From contig NZ_CP034235.1 in the NCBI RefSeq assembly GCF_009728935.1, forward strand, positions 6,151,501 to 6,215,500: DNA of 64,000 nt, in the 5' to 3' direction. Of the stretch, positions 53,328-63,529 are shown piece by piece. The first letter of the stretch is position 1. Each line of letters opens with the position of its first letter. The position numbers were made by a program, and so were the translations under genes. Source of the stretch: Paenibacillus psychroresistens (lineage in GTDB: Bacteria; Bacillota; Bacilli; Paenibacillales; NBRC-103111). The notes beneath the pieces are model-generated. The model had not been told where the DNA came from, searched no databases, and saw only the letters and a program-made list of their open reading frames with translations.

Positions 53328-54826
53328 GTATTATATACAGCTTCTTTAATTGTAGTGATCATATAGTCAATCATCTCATCTGTAAGACCGGGGTAAACTC
53401 CAACTAAAAAAGTATCATACATAATCTTGTCCGTGTTAGGGAGGTCGCCAACCTGTCGGTACTCCACTCCATGAAAAGCAGGCTGCTTAATTAAATTCCC
53501 TGCAAAAAGCATACGAGTTTGGACCTTATTGGCCTCCAAATATTCGGTAATTCGTGTCCGCGAGTACTTTTCTCCATCTTTAATGGTGAGGATAAAACCA
53601 AACCAGCTTGGCTCACTGTTCGGTGTAGCTTCTGGAAGGATCAGAATGTCTGTTAAATCAGCGAGTCCCGATTTGAGGCGATTAAAATTATGAATCCGAC
53701 GATCAATAAATGAAGGCAGCTTCTTTAATTGCTCAATTCCAATAGCAGCCTGCATATCTGTAACTTTTAAATTATATCCTATGTGTGAATAAGTATATTT
53801 ATGATCATAACCAAGCGGAAGCTCACCTAGCTGCCAGCCAAAGCGTTTTTTGCACGTATTATCACAGCCTGATGGGCACCAGCAATCACGTCCCCAGTCA
53901 CGGAACGATTCAAGCGCCATCTTGAGAATAGGATCATTCGTGTAAACTGCGCCACCTTCACCCATAGTAATATGGTGTGGTGGGTAAAAGCTGGAGGTTG
54001 CAATGTGGCCAAATGTGCCAGTCAACTTACCATCATATCGTGACCCAAGAGCATCACAATTATCTTCGATTAGCCATAAATTATGCTTCTGAGCAATACG
54101 GACAACCTCGGAAAGATTGAACGGATTTCCCATTGTATGAGCAATCATAATAGCTTTGGTTTTAGGTGTGATCGCTTGTTCAATTTCTTCTACGCTAATG
54201 TTATAAGTCGCTAGATCTACATCGATGAATACAGGGATTAGACGGTTTTGGACGATAGGAGCGACCGTAGTTGGAAAGCCTGCTGCGACTGTTATAACCT
54301 CATCGCCTGGAAGTAAACGTCGTTCGCCCAGCTTAGGAGAACTTAACGCCGATACCGCAAGTAAGTTGGCCGATGAGCCAGAGTTGGTTAATAATGCATA
54401 ACGAACGCCAATATAAGCTGCCATTTCGGTTTCAAACTGCTTACAGAACCTTCCCGCTGTCAACCAGAAATCTAGAGAAGCGTCTGTTAAAGCGACCATC
54501 TCTTTTTTATCGTATATTTTGCCCGCATAGCTTAAATTTGATTCGCCTGATACAAACGGCTTTCTGAGATGAAACAAATCGTGGAACTCTTCCACTTTCG
54601 AGAAAATCAGCTGGCGTCTCATTAGTTCGAAGCTTTTGTCGGTTATAAAGCCAACGACTTCTGCGGTTGTTAGTTGATCATTTAACCATTCTCTCGGAGT
54701 GGAGAGATCCACTGTATAATCTCCATCAGATTGCTTACACGCAAATGTTGTTGTTGTTAAAGCATTCAGCTCTGCTACTGCATGAAATTCGTTGTCGATC
54801 TGTACTATATCTCGAATTGCGCGCAT
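53324..54826 (-). CDS. rfbH: CDP-4-keto-6-deoxyglucose 3-dehydratase (RfbH/E1 type)
   Basis: 500 aa DegT/DnrJ-fold enzyme that uses PMP to remove the 3-hydroxyl. Two features set it apart from plain aminotransferases: the PLP Lys is replaced by His in SSFYPPHHITMGEGG, and a [2Fe-2S] ligand set CWCPSGCDNTCKKRFGW is present. Length is longer than usual (about 440), because of an N-terminal extension of about 65 residues. Needed for CDP-3,6-dideoxyhexose synthesis. Confidence 0.94.
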   Translation of the reverse strand: MRAIRDIVQIDNEFHAVAELNALTTTTFACKQSDGDYTVDLSTPREWLNDQLTTAEVVGFITDKSFELMRRQLIFSKVEEFHDLFHLRKPFVSGESNLSYAGKIYDKKEMVALTDASLDFWLTAGRFCKQFETEMAAYIGVRYALLTNSGSSANLLAVSALSSPKLGERRLLPGDEVITVAAGFPTTVAPIVQNRLIPVFIDVDLATYNISVEEIEQAITPKTKAIMIAHTMGNPFNLSEVVRIAQKHNLWLIEDNCDALGSRYDGKLTGTFGHIATSSFYPPHHITMGEGGAVYTNDPILKMALESFRDWGRDCWCPSGCDNTCKKRFGWQLGELPLGYDHKYTYSHIGYNLKVTDMQAAIGIEQLKKLPSFIDRRIHNFNRLKSGLADLTDILILPEATPNSEPSWFGFILTIKDGEKYSRTRITEYLEANKVQTRMLFAGNLIKQPAFHGVEYRQVGDLPNTDKIMYDTFLVGVYPGLTDEMIDYMITTIKEAVYNT

Positions 54827-54849
54827 TCTGTCAAACTCCTCTACCTTAA

Positions 54850-56256
54850 TTAATAGGCATTTTTGTTAACAAAGCCTTTATAAATCGTCAACCAAATTAT
54901 TTTAATATCAAATAAAAAAGTCCAATTTTCGATGTAAAAAATATCAAGTGAGATCCGCTCTTCAATTGATGTATCACCACGTAACCCATTACTCTGCGCC
55001 CACCCTGTAATGCCGGGACGAATATGATGCTTGACCATATACTTCGGAATCTCTTCTTTAAACTGGTCTACGAAAAATGGGCGCTCCGGACGCGGACCTA
55101 CCACACTCATATGGCCGAACAACACATTAAAAAACTGCGGCAGCTCATCCAAGCTAGTTTTGCGGATAAAAGCACCTATCTTCGTTTTACGAACATCATT
55201 TTCAGTGGTCCAGCCTGTATCTGCCGTTTTCAGACTAGCCTGTCGCATTGAACGGAATTTATACATCGAGAACATCCGACGGTTCAAGCCTACACGTTCT
55301 TGTTTGAAAATCACAGGTCCAGGTGAAGTCAATTTAATTGCAACTGCTACGACTGCTAATACAGGCGAAGTAACTATTAATGCAAATAAAGAAAAAACAA
55401 TATCAAAGGCACGTTTTGCTAACCGATTCCCCATATCGTCCAATGGAATATCACGTACATTAATCAATGGAATTCCAGCAAAATGATCAAAATAAGGCCG
55501 TGCTGGCAGGATATCATAGAAATCAGGAATGATCATCGTCCTTATACCTGCTTTTTCACAGACATTTATTATCTTCCCATACTTATCATGTGCGGCCAGT
55601 GGAAGTGCAATAATCACTTCATCGACAATAACAGACTCCAGTATATTTTCCAAGTTATCTATCATACCGAGGATCGGTTTATATTCACGGTTAACACTAT
55701 CATGTTTTGTGTGGAAATCATCTAAAAAGCCAATGATCTCGACACCTAAATCCGGTTGTTGCTGAACCTTATCATAGAACTTTCTCCCCAAGCTGCCTGC
55801 ACCTAAAATTAGAACAAATTGCTTGTTGTAGCCTTTTGTTCTGAGATTTCTTAAGGTCATTTTGACAATATATCGATAAATTGAAGTTGTTATAATGGTC
55901 ATTGAAAGCAGTACTGCAAGAAATTGCCGCGAAATATCAAGTTCTTTATTAATAAACAAGAGACTTAAGAGAATAAGCAAACTAATTAAGTGTACTTGAA
56001 TAATTTTAAGTATTTCAAATGAAAACCGCTTTTTACGTTTAGGCGAATAAAAACTCAACAAAAAACCGAGTGAAATCACAATTATGCTATAGACTAAGGT
56101 CCATAAATAATATTGTTCTTTGGGAAGTGGTGAAGCCGCTGGCATTATACCTGAATTAAACTTGATCCACCAAGCCATAAAAAATACGATTTGAATAACG
56201 CAGAAGTCACAAAGAGCGTATATCTGAGTTAAAATAGACTGACTTTTGCGAATCAT
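54850..56256 (-). CDS. Polyprenyl-phosphate sugar phosphotransferase (WbaP/EPS type)
   Basis: 468 aa. Four or five N-terminal helices, a CoA-binding-like middle domain (LILGAGSLGRKFYDKV) and the C-terminal bacterial sugar transferase domain (KRAFDIVFSLFALIVTSPVL, FKQERVGLNRRMFSMYKFRSM, TSLDELPQFFNVLFG, GPRPERPFFV, PGITGWAQ). Transfers the first sugar-1-phosphate to undecaprenyl phosphate and starts the polysaccharide. Confidence 0.94.
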   Translation of the reverse strand: MIRKSQSILTQIYALCDFCVIQIVFFMAWWIKFNSGIMPAASPLPKEQYYLWTLVYSIIVISLGFLLSFYSPKRKKRFSFEILKIIQVHLISLLILLSLLFINKELDISRQFLAVLLSMTIITTSIYRYIVKMTLRNLRTKGYNKQFVLILGAGSLGRKFYDKVQQQPDLGVEIIGFLDDFHTKHDSVNREYKPILGMIDNLENILESVIVDEVIIALPLAAHDKYGKIINVCEKAGIRTMIIPDFYDILPARPYFDHFAGIPLINVRDIPLDDMGNRLAKRAFDIVFSLFALIVTSPVLAVVAVAIKLTSPGPVIFKQERVGLNRRMFSMYKFRSMRQASLKTADTGWTTENDVRKTKIGAFIRKTSLDELPQFFNVLFGHMSVVGPRPERPFFVDQFKEEIPKYMVKHHIRPGITGWAQSNGLRGDTSIEERISLDIFYIENWTFLFDIKIIWLTIYKGFVNKNAY

Positions 56257-56263
56257 GCAGTAT

Positions 56264-57133
56264 TCACCTCATTCGTTTGATCTGATTTTTCACTAAAGAT
56301 AACGCTAGCTTGACACCAATTCCTGCATATACGAGACCATTTACAATGTAGGGGTAGTTTTTTTGATAATGCTTTCGATGAAACAACCACATCGCTCGAT
56401 GAAATTCATAGACAATTTTCACTGGTTTTCGACGGCTGCTGGCACCTTTTAAATGTAAAATTTGCGTTTTTGGATAGTAATAATTGACCCAGCCTGCTTG
56501 TTTAATTCTATAACACCAATCAATGTCTTCGCCATACATGAAGAATTCCTCGTCCAGCATTCCCACTTGATCGATAGCAGCTCGACGCACAAACATAAAA
56601 GCACCTACCAAGCAATCCACAGGGTATGCGTCGTCAGGGTCCTTATAGCCGAGCTGGTACTGATTAAACCTAGGAACAGCGGGAAATAGCTTTGATATAC
56701 CAAAAGCGTAATAGAAAGACGCTGAAGGCGTTGGAAAGCCCCGTTTGCATGCCTTGTCCAAAGATCCATCTTGCAGAACAAGCTTACAGCCTGCTGCGCC
56801 TACCTCAGGATGCTTGTCCATGAACTGAAGCATAATAGCTAAAGTGTCCTGCTGAATCAGCGTATCTGAATTTAGAAGTAAAACATATCGCCCTTGAGAG
56901 ATGCGCATAGCCTGATTGTTCGCTATGGCGAATCCGACATTTTCTTTGTTTAGTATCAATTTAACTTGTGGGAACTCACGCTGAATATGTTCTATACTGT
57001 CGTCTTTTGAAGCATTATCTACTAAGATCACTTCAAAAGAATAAGATGATATTGATTCGTAAACCGATTGAAGAGCATTTAATGTCAGCTCTCTAGTATT
57101 GTAATTTAATATAAGAATACTTACATCCATCAA
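56264..57133 (-). CDS. GT2 glycosyltransferase, WbbL-like
   Basis: 289 aa cytoplasmic GT-A enzyme. VSILILNYNTRELTLNAL, VDNASKDDS, LLNSDT and DEEFFMYGEDIDWCYRIKQAG match rhamnosyltransferases of the WbbL group. With rml genes upstream, rhamnose is the likely donor. Confidence 0.88.
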   Translation of the reverse strand: MMDVSILILNYNTRELTLNALQSVYESISSYSFEVILVDNASKDDSIEHIQREFPQVKLILNKENVGFAIANNQAMRISQGRYVLLLNSDTLIQQDTLAIMLQFMDKHPEVGAAGCKLVLQDGSLDKACKRGFPTPSASFYYAFGISKLFPAVPRFNQYQLGYKDPDDAYPVDCLVGAFMFVRRAAIDQVGMLDEEFFMYGEDIDWCYRIKQAGWVNYYYPKTQILHLKGASSRRKPVKIVYEFHRAMWLFHRKHYQKNYPYIVNGLVYAGIGVKLALSLVKNQIKRMR

Positions 57134-57241
57134 ATGTCACCAGCAAACTTAGTTATTTTCTTTCTTTGCTTCGCTTTATTTTAACATAAATATATGTTTA
57201 TGGCATGAGGTAAATGAATGAACTAACATTTTTATTCATTT

Positions 57242-57273
57242 AAAGAAAAAAGAGCCCATTAATAATTGGCTCT
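57242..57273 (-). terminator. Terminator after rmlD
   Basis: AGAGCC/GGGCTCT stem followed by TTTTTTCTTT on the minus strand. It splits the locus into an rml transcript and a downstream rfb transcript. Confidence 0.75.
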
Positions 57274-57299
57274 ATTGTTTATCTAAAATTATTTTCAAA

Positions 57300-58139
57300 C
57301 TATTTAATACTTATTAGAAATTCTTTTAAAGCCTCTCTCCATGGTCGCAAATCCGTAAAATTATTGGAACGGATGGCTTGATGGTCCATAACCGAATGTC
57401 TGGGACGTGGTGCTGGTCGTGGGAATTCATCGGTTGTGCATGGTTCCACTTTCGTTACGTAATCAGTTTCTGAAAAAATAGCTTTTGCAAAATCAAACCA
57501 TGAGCAGCTTCCAGAATTCGACGCATGGTAAATGCCATATTTTTCTGAAGCAATCAATTCAAGAATAAATTGACATAGATCTATTGTATAGGTTGGTGAG
57601 CCAATTTGATCATCAACAACTTTAAGATTTGGTTTTTCTTTACCTAATTTTAGCATTGTCTTCACAAAGTTATTTCCGTATTGACCATATACCCATGAGG
57701 TGCGAACAATAAAATAATGATTAGAAAGTGATTGAACCAAAAGTTCACCAGCATGCTTTGACTTACCATAAATAGATTGTGGGTTGGTGTTATCATATTC
57801 TTTATAAGAGCTCTCTGATCTACCATCAAACACATAATCCGTGCTAACATAACAAAGCTTGGCGTTAATCTCTTCAGCGGCCATCGTTACATTACGAGTA
57901 CCGAATGCATTGATCCTAAATGCAAGATCCTCTTCAGATTCTGCTAAATCAACAGCAGTGTAGGCAGCAGCATGAATAATTAAATTTGGCATTTCTTTAT
58001 TAATAACTGAACGACATTGTTCAAGATCACAAATATCCAGTTCTTCTCTGCCAAATCCAATTACATCGTGTTCTAAACCAATGATCTCTACTAAATCCCG
58101 TCCAAGCTGGCCGTTTGCACCTGTTATCAATATTTTCAA
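57300..58139 (-). CDS. rmlD: dTDP-4-dehydrorhamnose reductase
   Basis: 279 aa SDR. GANGQLGRDLV, STDYVFDG and Y-x-x-x-K in IYGKSKHAGE. Last step to dTDP-L-rhamnose. Eight bases after rmlB. Confidence 0.94.
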   Translation of the reverse strand: MKILITGANGQLGRDLVEIIGLEHDVIGFGREELDICDLEQCRSVINKEMPNLIIHAAAYTAVDLAESEEDLAFRINAFGTRNVTMAAEEINAKLCYVSTDYVFDGRSESSYKEYDNTNPQSIYGKSKHAGELLVQSLSNHYFIVRTSWVYGQYGNNFVKTMLKLGKEKPNLKVVDDQIGSPTYTIDLCQFILELIASEKYGIYHASNSGSCSWFDFAKAIFSETDYVTKVEPCTTDEFPRPAPRPRHSVMDHQAIRSNNFTDLRPWREALKEFLISIK

Positions 58140-58147
58140 TTATTGTC

Positions 58148-59158
58148 TCACCGCCGTAATCCGTACTGTTTGGTATAATACTCCTCATACTCACCTGATT
58201 GGATTCTTTTCCACCAGCTTTGATTATCTAAATACCATTGAATAGTTTTAGGCATTCCTTTTTCGAAATCGAATTGTGGCTTCCAACCAAGCTGCTGAGT
58301 AATCTTCGTTGCATCAATTCCATAACGTCTGTCATGTCCCAATCTATCCTGAACATATTCAATTAATGATTCTGACTTACCAAGCTCAGTAAGCACTGTC
58401 TTCACTATTTGAATATTCGTTCGTTCATTATTTCCACCTATATTATAAACTTCTCCAAGTTCGCCTTGATGAACAACCAAATCAATTGCACTACAATGAT
58501 CCTCTACGTATAACCAATCACGTATATTTAAGCCATCGCCATAAACAGGTAATGATTTATCACTTAAAGCATTTGCAATCATTAAAGGAATAAGCTTTTC
58601 AGGAAATTGAAACGGTCCGTAGTTGTTTGAGCATCTTGTAATGTTAACTGGAAGTCCAAAAGTTTCATGGTACGCTCTAACTAATAAATCAGAACCTGCT
58701 TTACTTGCAGAGTAAGGACTGTTCGGAGCAAGAGGAGTATCTTCAAGAAACAACCCAGTTGCACCCAGAGACCCATAAACTTCATCTGTAGATACATGAA
58801 CGAATTTAGTGACACCATAACGCTTAGCAGCATCAAGTAAGACTTGAGTACCCATAACATTTGTTTTAACGAAAATACTTGCATCAAGAATACTGCGATC
58901 TACATGTGATTCTGCTGCAAAATGAACCACATAGTCTATTCCACTCTCAAATATCTCATCTACTAGTTTATTATCTGTAATATCCCCTTTTATAAATTTA
59001 TACCTCGGATCATCCTGAACACTTTCAAGATTCTCTAAATTACCTGCATACGTCAAAGCATCCAAGTTGATAATGCTCACACTTGGATGCTTTTGCAGGA
59101 TATACATAATAAAATTACTGCCAATGAATCCAGCACCGCCCGTAACTAAATATTTCAT
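58148..59158 (-). CDS. rmlB: dTDP-glucose 4,6-dehydratase
   Basis: 336 aa. TGGAGFIGSNFI, HVSTDEVYGSLG with the catalytic DE pair, Y-x-x-x-K in PYSASKAGSD, CSNNYGPFQFPEKLIPL. Makes dTDP-4-keto-6-deoxyglucose, used both for rhamnose and for the aminotransferase product. Start overlaps the preceding gene by 4 bases. Confidence 0.96.
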   Translation of the reverse strand: MKYLVTGGAGFIGSNFIMYILQKHPSVSIINLDALTYAGNLENLESVQDDPRYKFIKGDITDNKLVDEIFESGIDYVVHFAAESHVDRSILDASIFVKTNVMGTQVLLDAAKRYGVTKFVHVSTDEVYGSLGATGLFLEDTPLAPNSPYSASKAGSDLLVRAYHETFGLPVNITRCSNNYGPFQFPEKLIPLMIANALSDKSLPVYGDGLNIRDWLYVEDHCSAIDLVVHQGELGEVYNIGGNNERTNIQIVKTVLTELGKSESLIEYVQDRLGHDRRYGIDATKITQQLGWKPQFDFEKGMPKTIQWYLDNQSWWKRIQSGEYEEYYTKQYGLRR

Positions 59159-60629
59159 TTTATTGCCTCCTGTTTTAGAATTAATTTTGAAATGTTTTCA
59201 ACTTTTTTTGTATCATCATTAAATCTAAAGATTATTGCATGTTCTGTACTATTCTCTATATCTTGGATGTTATCAACATAGTTGAAGGTAACCTTCTTTT
59301 TTAATTCGAATTGTTTAAAAAAAGTCTCCCCCAATAATATCCATTCAAAATCACTGTTTTTAATAACATATATCTTATAGTCCGTTATATTCTCCCCATA
59401 TCTTTTCACTGTATCATCATATACAACTTCTGCCGCTTCTTGAGACCTAATAAAGAAAACACGTGAATTATTATTATAATCTTTATAATAAAGATTATTT
59501 GCTAGTGAAAACACAGTCAAAAGTATTAAGGCTAAATACGATAGCTTTTTTTCAATTCTCCCAAAGATATAAGCAAATAACAGCAATAACACAATAAAAG
59601 GAGCGTAGACCCACCTTAATTCTAAACGAATAGTTAATACTGCTGGTAATAACAATAAGCTGATTAGAAAAATTGCAGTTAATACTGCCATTAAATTTGA
59701 TCGTTTATCTAATTTATTATTTCTGATAAAGAAGATAATTAACCCCACAGTTATCAGACTTATGAAAAAACTAAACAATTGAACGTACAATTTTGAATTC
59801 TGAATGTACTCCCCATTTAGATAAGGTGGCCCAACATTGAGACCTAATAAATTTAATATCCCACATGCTGTAAATATAAAAATGTAATAAAAACTAAACG
59901 TAATATTAGTTCCACCAGTTCCAACCATAAAGCCCGTTTGAAAAACAATATCTTTAATAAAAATATTAAATATAACAAAAATTATTGGAATTGAACAAAA
60001 GTAGATTTTCTTTCTTTTAACTAAATTTTTACTAAAAGAAATTAATAATACGATAAAAGGCAGCAAGGCAATAAATCGTTCATGAGTAAAAATAAGTATC
60101 AGAAATAATATTATAATCATGTACGCAGAATTATGTTTTCCTGTTTGATAAAAACTAAAAGAATAATTAAGTATTAGAATAATAATCAGTAAACAGATTG
60201 CTTCCATTAAACCATTTAGCTGCAAAATATTATAAAAAGAAAACCTAGATGTAATATAAAGCAAACTAATACAAAAAGCTATTAAAGCGCTACATTTACT
60301 TATCCTTCTAGTTAAGCTATATATAGAGATAACAATAATGTAATTAAAAAGAATATTTGTCAAAAAAATAACTGATATTTACTATTAAACAATTTGAACA
60401 AAACATATTGAATCAGGTTCCAAACCGGTCTATATTTCTGACCGTCCGTATTTAATAATGCCTTGGATAAAAAAGAAGTGCCCTGTTCGAATGAATTCCA
60501 AGCTGCTAGGTCATCTCCCATTAACACATGAAAATGAGATCCCATTTTAAAAAACCACATAAAATTAATAATAAAAAGGGAAATTAAAAATAAAGGATTT
60601 TTGTATTTCTTTAATACTTTTAAACTCAT
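59155..60629 (-). pseudogene. GT-C-like membrane glycosyltransferase, frameshifted in a T7 run
   Basis: Two frames that fit together: 60360-60629 (89 codons; first helix and the acidic GDDLAAWNSFE loop expected near the GT-C active site) ends FNSKYQLFF then TGA. The second frame (59155-60363) continues LTNILFNYIIVISIYSLTRR with about ten more helices and a C-terminal soluble tail. At the junction the minus strand has seven T; eight would read QLFFLTNIL through. No other start signal for the second part. Extremely A/T-rich compared with neighbours, a sign of transfer. Full length would be about 490 aa. Confidence 0.8.
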
Positions 60630-60661
60630 TATTTTATTCGCTCCTAAAAGCAGGTTACCTT

Positions 60662-61210
60662 TTATTCAAAATTAATTTCTGCATCCTTTAGTAAAGGTTG
60701 CTTGTGATCCTTATCAGATAATATCGGATTAGAAATTGGCCAATCAATTCCAAGTGAAGGGTCATTCCATAGAATCCCCCTATCATGCACAGGCGAATAA
60801 TATTCATCCACCTTATATAATACTTCCGTATTAATTACAGTAGTACAAAATCCATGCGCAAAACCAGTTGGTACAAGCAATTGCCGTTTATTCTCTCCAC
60901 TTAATAAAACGCTTATCCACTGACCGTAAGTTTCAGAGCTGGGGCGAATGTCTACAACTACGTCATAGATTTCACCTACTAAGACACGAACTAGCTTTGT
61001 CTGTGCTTTCGGTTTTAATTGATAATGAAGCCCTCTAATCACACCTTTTTCAACCGATAGAGAGTGATTATCTTGGATAAAGGTATGGTTAATATTATAT
61101 TTACCAAACAGCAACTGGTTATAACTTTCCACAAAGAAACCGCGCTCATCTGAATGGACTTTCGGTTCTATAATTACAACACCACTTAGCTTTGTTTCAA
61201 TCACCTTCAT
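60662..61210 (-). CDS. rmlC: dTDP-4-dehydrorhamnose 3,5-epimerase
   Basis: 182 aa cupin enzyme. DERGFFVESYN, the catalytic His in RGLHYQ, and VDEYYSPVHDRGILWNDPSL. Ends 32 bases before the broken GT-C gene. Confidence 0.95.
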   Translation of the reverse strand: MKVIETKLSGVVIIEPKVHSDERGFFVESYNQLLFGKYNINHTFIQDNHSLSVEKGVIRGLHYQLKPKAQTKLVRVLVGEIYDVVVDIRPSSETYGQWISVLLSGENKRQLLVPTGFAHGFCTTVINTEVLYKVDEYYSPVHDRGILWNDPSLGIDWPISNPILSDKDHKQPLLKDAEINFE

Positions 61211-61222
61211 TAGCGCACCTAC

Positions 61223-61966
61223 CTATAATTTGAGTTTACCGAAATCCTCACCAAAAAATAATTCTTGTGCTAATTCATTCGCTTTTGCTAATGATGCATG
61301 AGTACCTGCATCTGTCCACCAACCATCTAATACATCGTATGTTAATTCATTTCTAACAATGTACGCATTATTTACATCTGTAATTTCAAGCTCACCTCGT
61401 CCAGAAGGCTTTAACGTTTTAACTATTTCGAACACATTACAATCATACATATAAATACCTGTAACTGCATAATTGCTCTTGGGCTGTAATGGTTTTTCTT
61501 CAATAGAAACTATCCTATCCCCTTGCAATTCGGGAACACCATATCTTTGTGGGTCATTTACTTCTTGAATTAATATTTTCGCACCGGTTTTCTGTTCTTT
61601 AAAATTAACTGTATATTTAGAAATATCGTCAACAAAGACATTATCACCTAAAATAACAACCATTTGATCTTGACCTACAAAATGCTCAGCTAACCCTAAT
61701 GCTTGGGCTATTCCGCCTGCTTCATCCTGGACTTTATAAGTGAAGCTTACACCCATTTCTTTACCACTTCCAAGCAAATTAACAACATCACCCATATGAT
61801 CTTTCCCGGTGACTATAAGAATATCCAAGATGTCAGCTTGCTTTAACTTATAAACAGAATGAAATATCATTGGATATTTCCCAACAGGTAGTAAATGTTT
61901 GTTTGTAACTTTGGTTAAAGGAAAAAGACGTGATCCTGTTCCTCCAGCTAAGATGATACCTTTCAT
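61223..61966 (-). CDS. rmlA: Glucose-1-phosphate thymidylyltransferase
   Basis: 247 aa, the short form (compare Bacillus SpsI, about 246). MKGIILAGGTGSRLFPLTK, ILGDNVFVDD and TDAGTHASL. Makes dTDP-glucose. Confidence 0.94.
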   Translation of the reverse strand: MKGIILAGGTGSRLFPLTKVTNKHLLPVGKYPMIFHSVYKLKQADILDILIVTGKDHMGDVVNLLGSGKEMGVSFTYKVQDEAGGIAQALGLAEHFVGQDQMVVILGDNVFVDDISKYTVNFKEQKTGAKILIQEVNDPQRYGVPELQGDRIVSIEEKPLQPKSNYAVTGIYMYDCNVFEIVKTLKPSGRGELEITDVNNAYIVRNELTYDVLDGWWTDAGTHASLAKANELAQELFFGEDFGKLKL

Positions 61967-61985
61967 TTTAATCCCCCCAATATGT

Positions 61986-63125
61986 CTATTTATTTATAAA
62001 AAACGAATATATGGAATCTACTACTCTTCCGATCTGGTCTTCTCCAAAATTATAATATAAAGGAAGCCTTAATAATTTATCACTCTCTTGTGAAGTAAAT
62101 CTATCCTCTGCATGCATTTTCCCGAAACGTCTACCTGCAGTGGAACTGTGCAATGGGACATAGTGAAATACACTCATAACTCCTTTTTCTTTCAAAAAGG
62201 CCATCAAGGCAGTACGCTCTTCTAAGTTTTTCACTTTCAAGTAAAACATATGGGCGTTATGCACACATTCCATTGGAATATTCGGAAGCTCTATTTGTCC
62301 TTTTTCTTGGAGTGGTCTTAATAATTTATAATACAAGTTCCAACTTTTTAACCTATCAGAATTAATAACTTCTGCTGATTCTAATTGAGCGTACAAGAAA
62401 GCAGCATTAATCTCACTAGGAAGATATGAAGAACCTACATCTACCCAAGTGTATTTATCTATCTCCCCTCTAAAAAACAGAGCTCTATTAGTTCCTTTTT
62501 CTCTAATTATTTCGGCACGCTCTACAAAGCTATTATCATTAAGTAGAATAGCTCCACCTTCTCCACAATTGTAATTTTTCGTTTCATGGAAGCTAAAACA
62601 ACCCATATGCCCAATGGTACCTAATGCTCTTCCTTTATAGGTGCTCATAACTCCTTGGGCCGCATCCTCAATCACTAATAAATTATATCTCAGTGCTAGA
62701 TCCATAATTACTTCCATTTCGCAAGAAACGCCAGCATAGTGAACTGGAACTATGGCTTTCGTATACTTGGTTATAGCAGCCTCGATAAGTGTTTCATCAA
62801 TATTCATAGTATCCGGTCGAATATCTACAAAAACAATTCTCGCACCTCTTAATACAAAAGCGTTAGCTGTTGAAACAAAAGTATAGGAAGGCATAATAAC
62901 TTCATCCCCTTCTTGAATATCAGCTAAAATAGCAGCTAACTCAAGAGCATGAGTACACGATGTTGTAAGTAATGCTTTTCGTGTTCGAAAATGGTTCTCA
63001 AACCACTCGTTACATTGTTTAGTAAAATTACCGTCACCAGAAAGCTTTTTGTTTAAAATAGCTTGTGCGATATATTCTTGTTCTTTACCAGTTATCGCTG
63101 GAACATTAAAGTGTATCATAGTCAC
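61986..63125 (-). CDS. dTDP-4-amino-4,6-dideoxyhexose aminotransferase, WecE-like
   Basis: 379 aa DegT/DnrJ PLP enzyme. PLP Lys present in SFHETKNYNCGEGG, also VIEDAAQGVMSTYKGRALG, GTNRALFFRGEIDKYTWVD and the MSVFHYVPLH ending segment; this is close to WecE/RffA, which makes dTDP-4-amino-4,6-dideoxygalactose. Overlaps the transporter-like gene by 4 bases. Confidence 0.88.
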   Translation of the reverse strand: MTMIHFNVPAITGKEQEYIAQAILNKKLSGDGNFTKQCNEWFENHFRTRKALLTTSCTHALELAAILADIQEGDEVIMPSYTFVSTANAFVLRGARIVFVDIRPDTMNIDETLIEAAITKYTKAIVPVHYAGVSCEMEVIMDLALRYNLLVIEDAAQGVMSTYKGRALGTIGHMGCFSFHETKNYNCGEGGAILLNDNSFVERAEIIREKGTNRALFFRGEIDKYTWVDVGSSYLPSEINAAFLYAQLESAEVINSDRLKSWNLYYKLLRPLQEKGQIELPNIPMECVHNAHMFYLKVKNLEERTALMAFLKEKGVMSVFHYVPLHSSTAGRRFGKMHAEDRFTSQESDKLLRLPLYYNFGEDQIGRVVDSIYSFFINK

Positions 63126-63484
63126 GTCCTACTTGTTATTATTATTCCTAACACGATTAAAGACATGCCCGCACATTTATAGAATGTAACTGGCTCTTTA
63201 AATAGGAATATTGAAATAAAAAACACTAAAACAAACGATAAACTCATAAAAGGATATGCAAATGAGATATCAAATTTAGTCATTGCTCCTATCCAGAATA
63301 ACGAAGCAATAAAAGCCGAAAAAAAACTAAACAAAATAAATGGATCAATCATAAGCCTACTTAAGAAAATAATCTTGTCCATCGTATCTTCAGGTAATGA
63401 TCCAAATTTGCCAATTCTCCATTTAAGCATAATTTGCCCTACTACAGTGAAAAGTATCGTGCCGAATATATATAAATATCCCAT
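63122..63484 (-). CDS. Small EamA/SMR-type membrane transporter
   Basis: About 120 aa with four helices (YLYIFGTILFTVVGQIMLKW, FILFSFFSAFIASLFWIGAM, FAYPFMSLSFVLVFFISIFL, FYKCAGMSLIVLGIIIT). The GQ..LKW start resembles ArnE/ArnF-type flippase subunits. Start ATG at 63484 with AAAGGA six bases upstream. Possibly flips a lipid-linked amino sugar (inference). Confidence 0.75.
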   Translation of the reverse strand: MGYLYIFGTILFTVVGQIMLKWRIGKFGSLPEDTMDKIIFLSRLMIDPFILFSFFSAFIASLFWIGAMTKFDISFAYPFMSLSFVLVFFISIFLFKEPVTFYKCAGMSLIVLGIIITSRT

Positions 63485-63529
63485 ATTAATCCTTTCACCC
63501 AAACAATTATCGAATTATTTTAGTGGTAG

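Noticed and set aside
53324..54826. Ordinary sugar aminotransferase
   Set aside because: The PLP Lys is His and an iron-sulfur ligand set is present, which marks the RfbH-type dehydratase.
55031..55486. 151-codon plus-strand frame
   Set aside because: Antisense to the conserved sugar transferase domain; composition is not protein-like.
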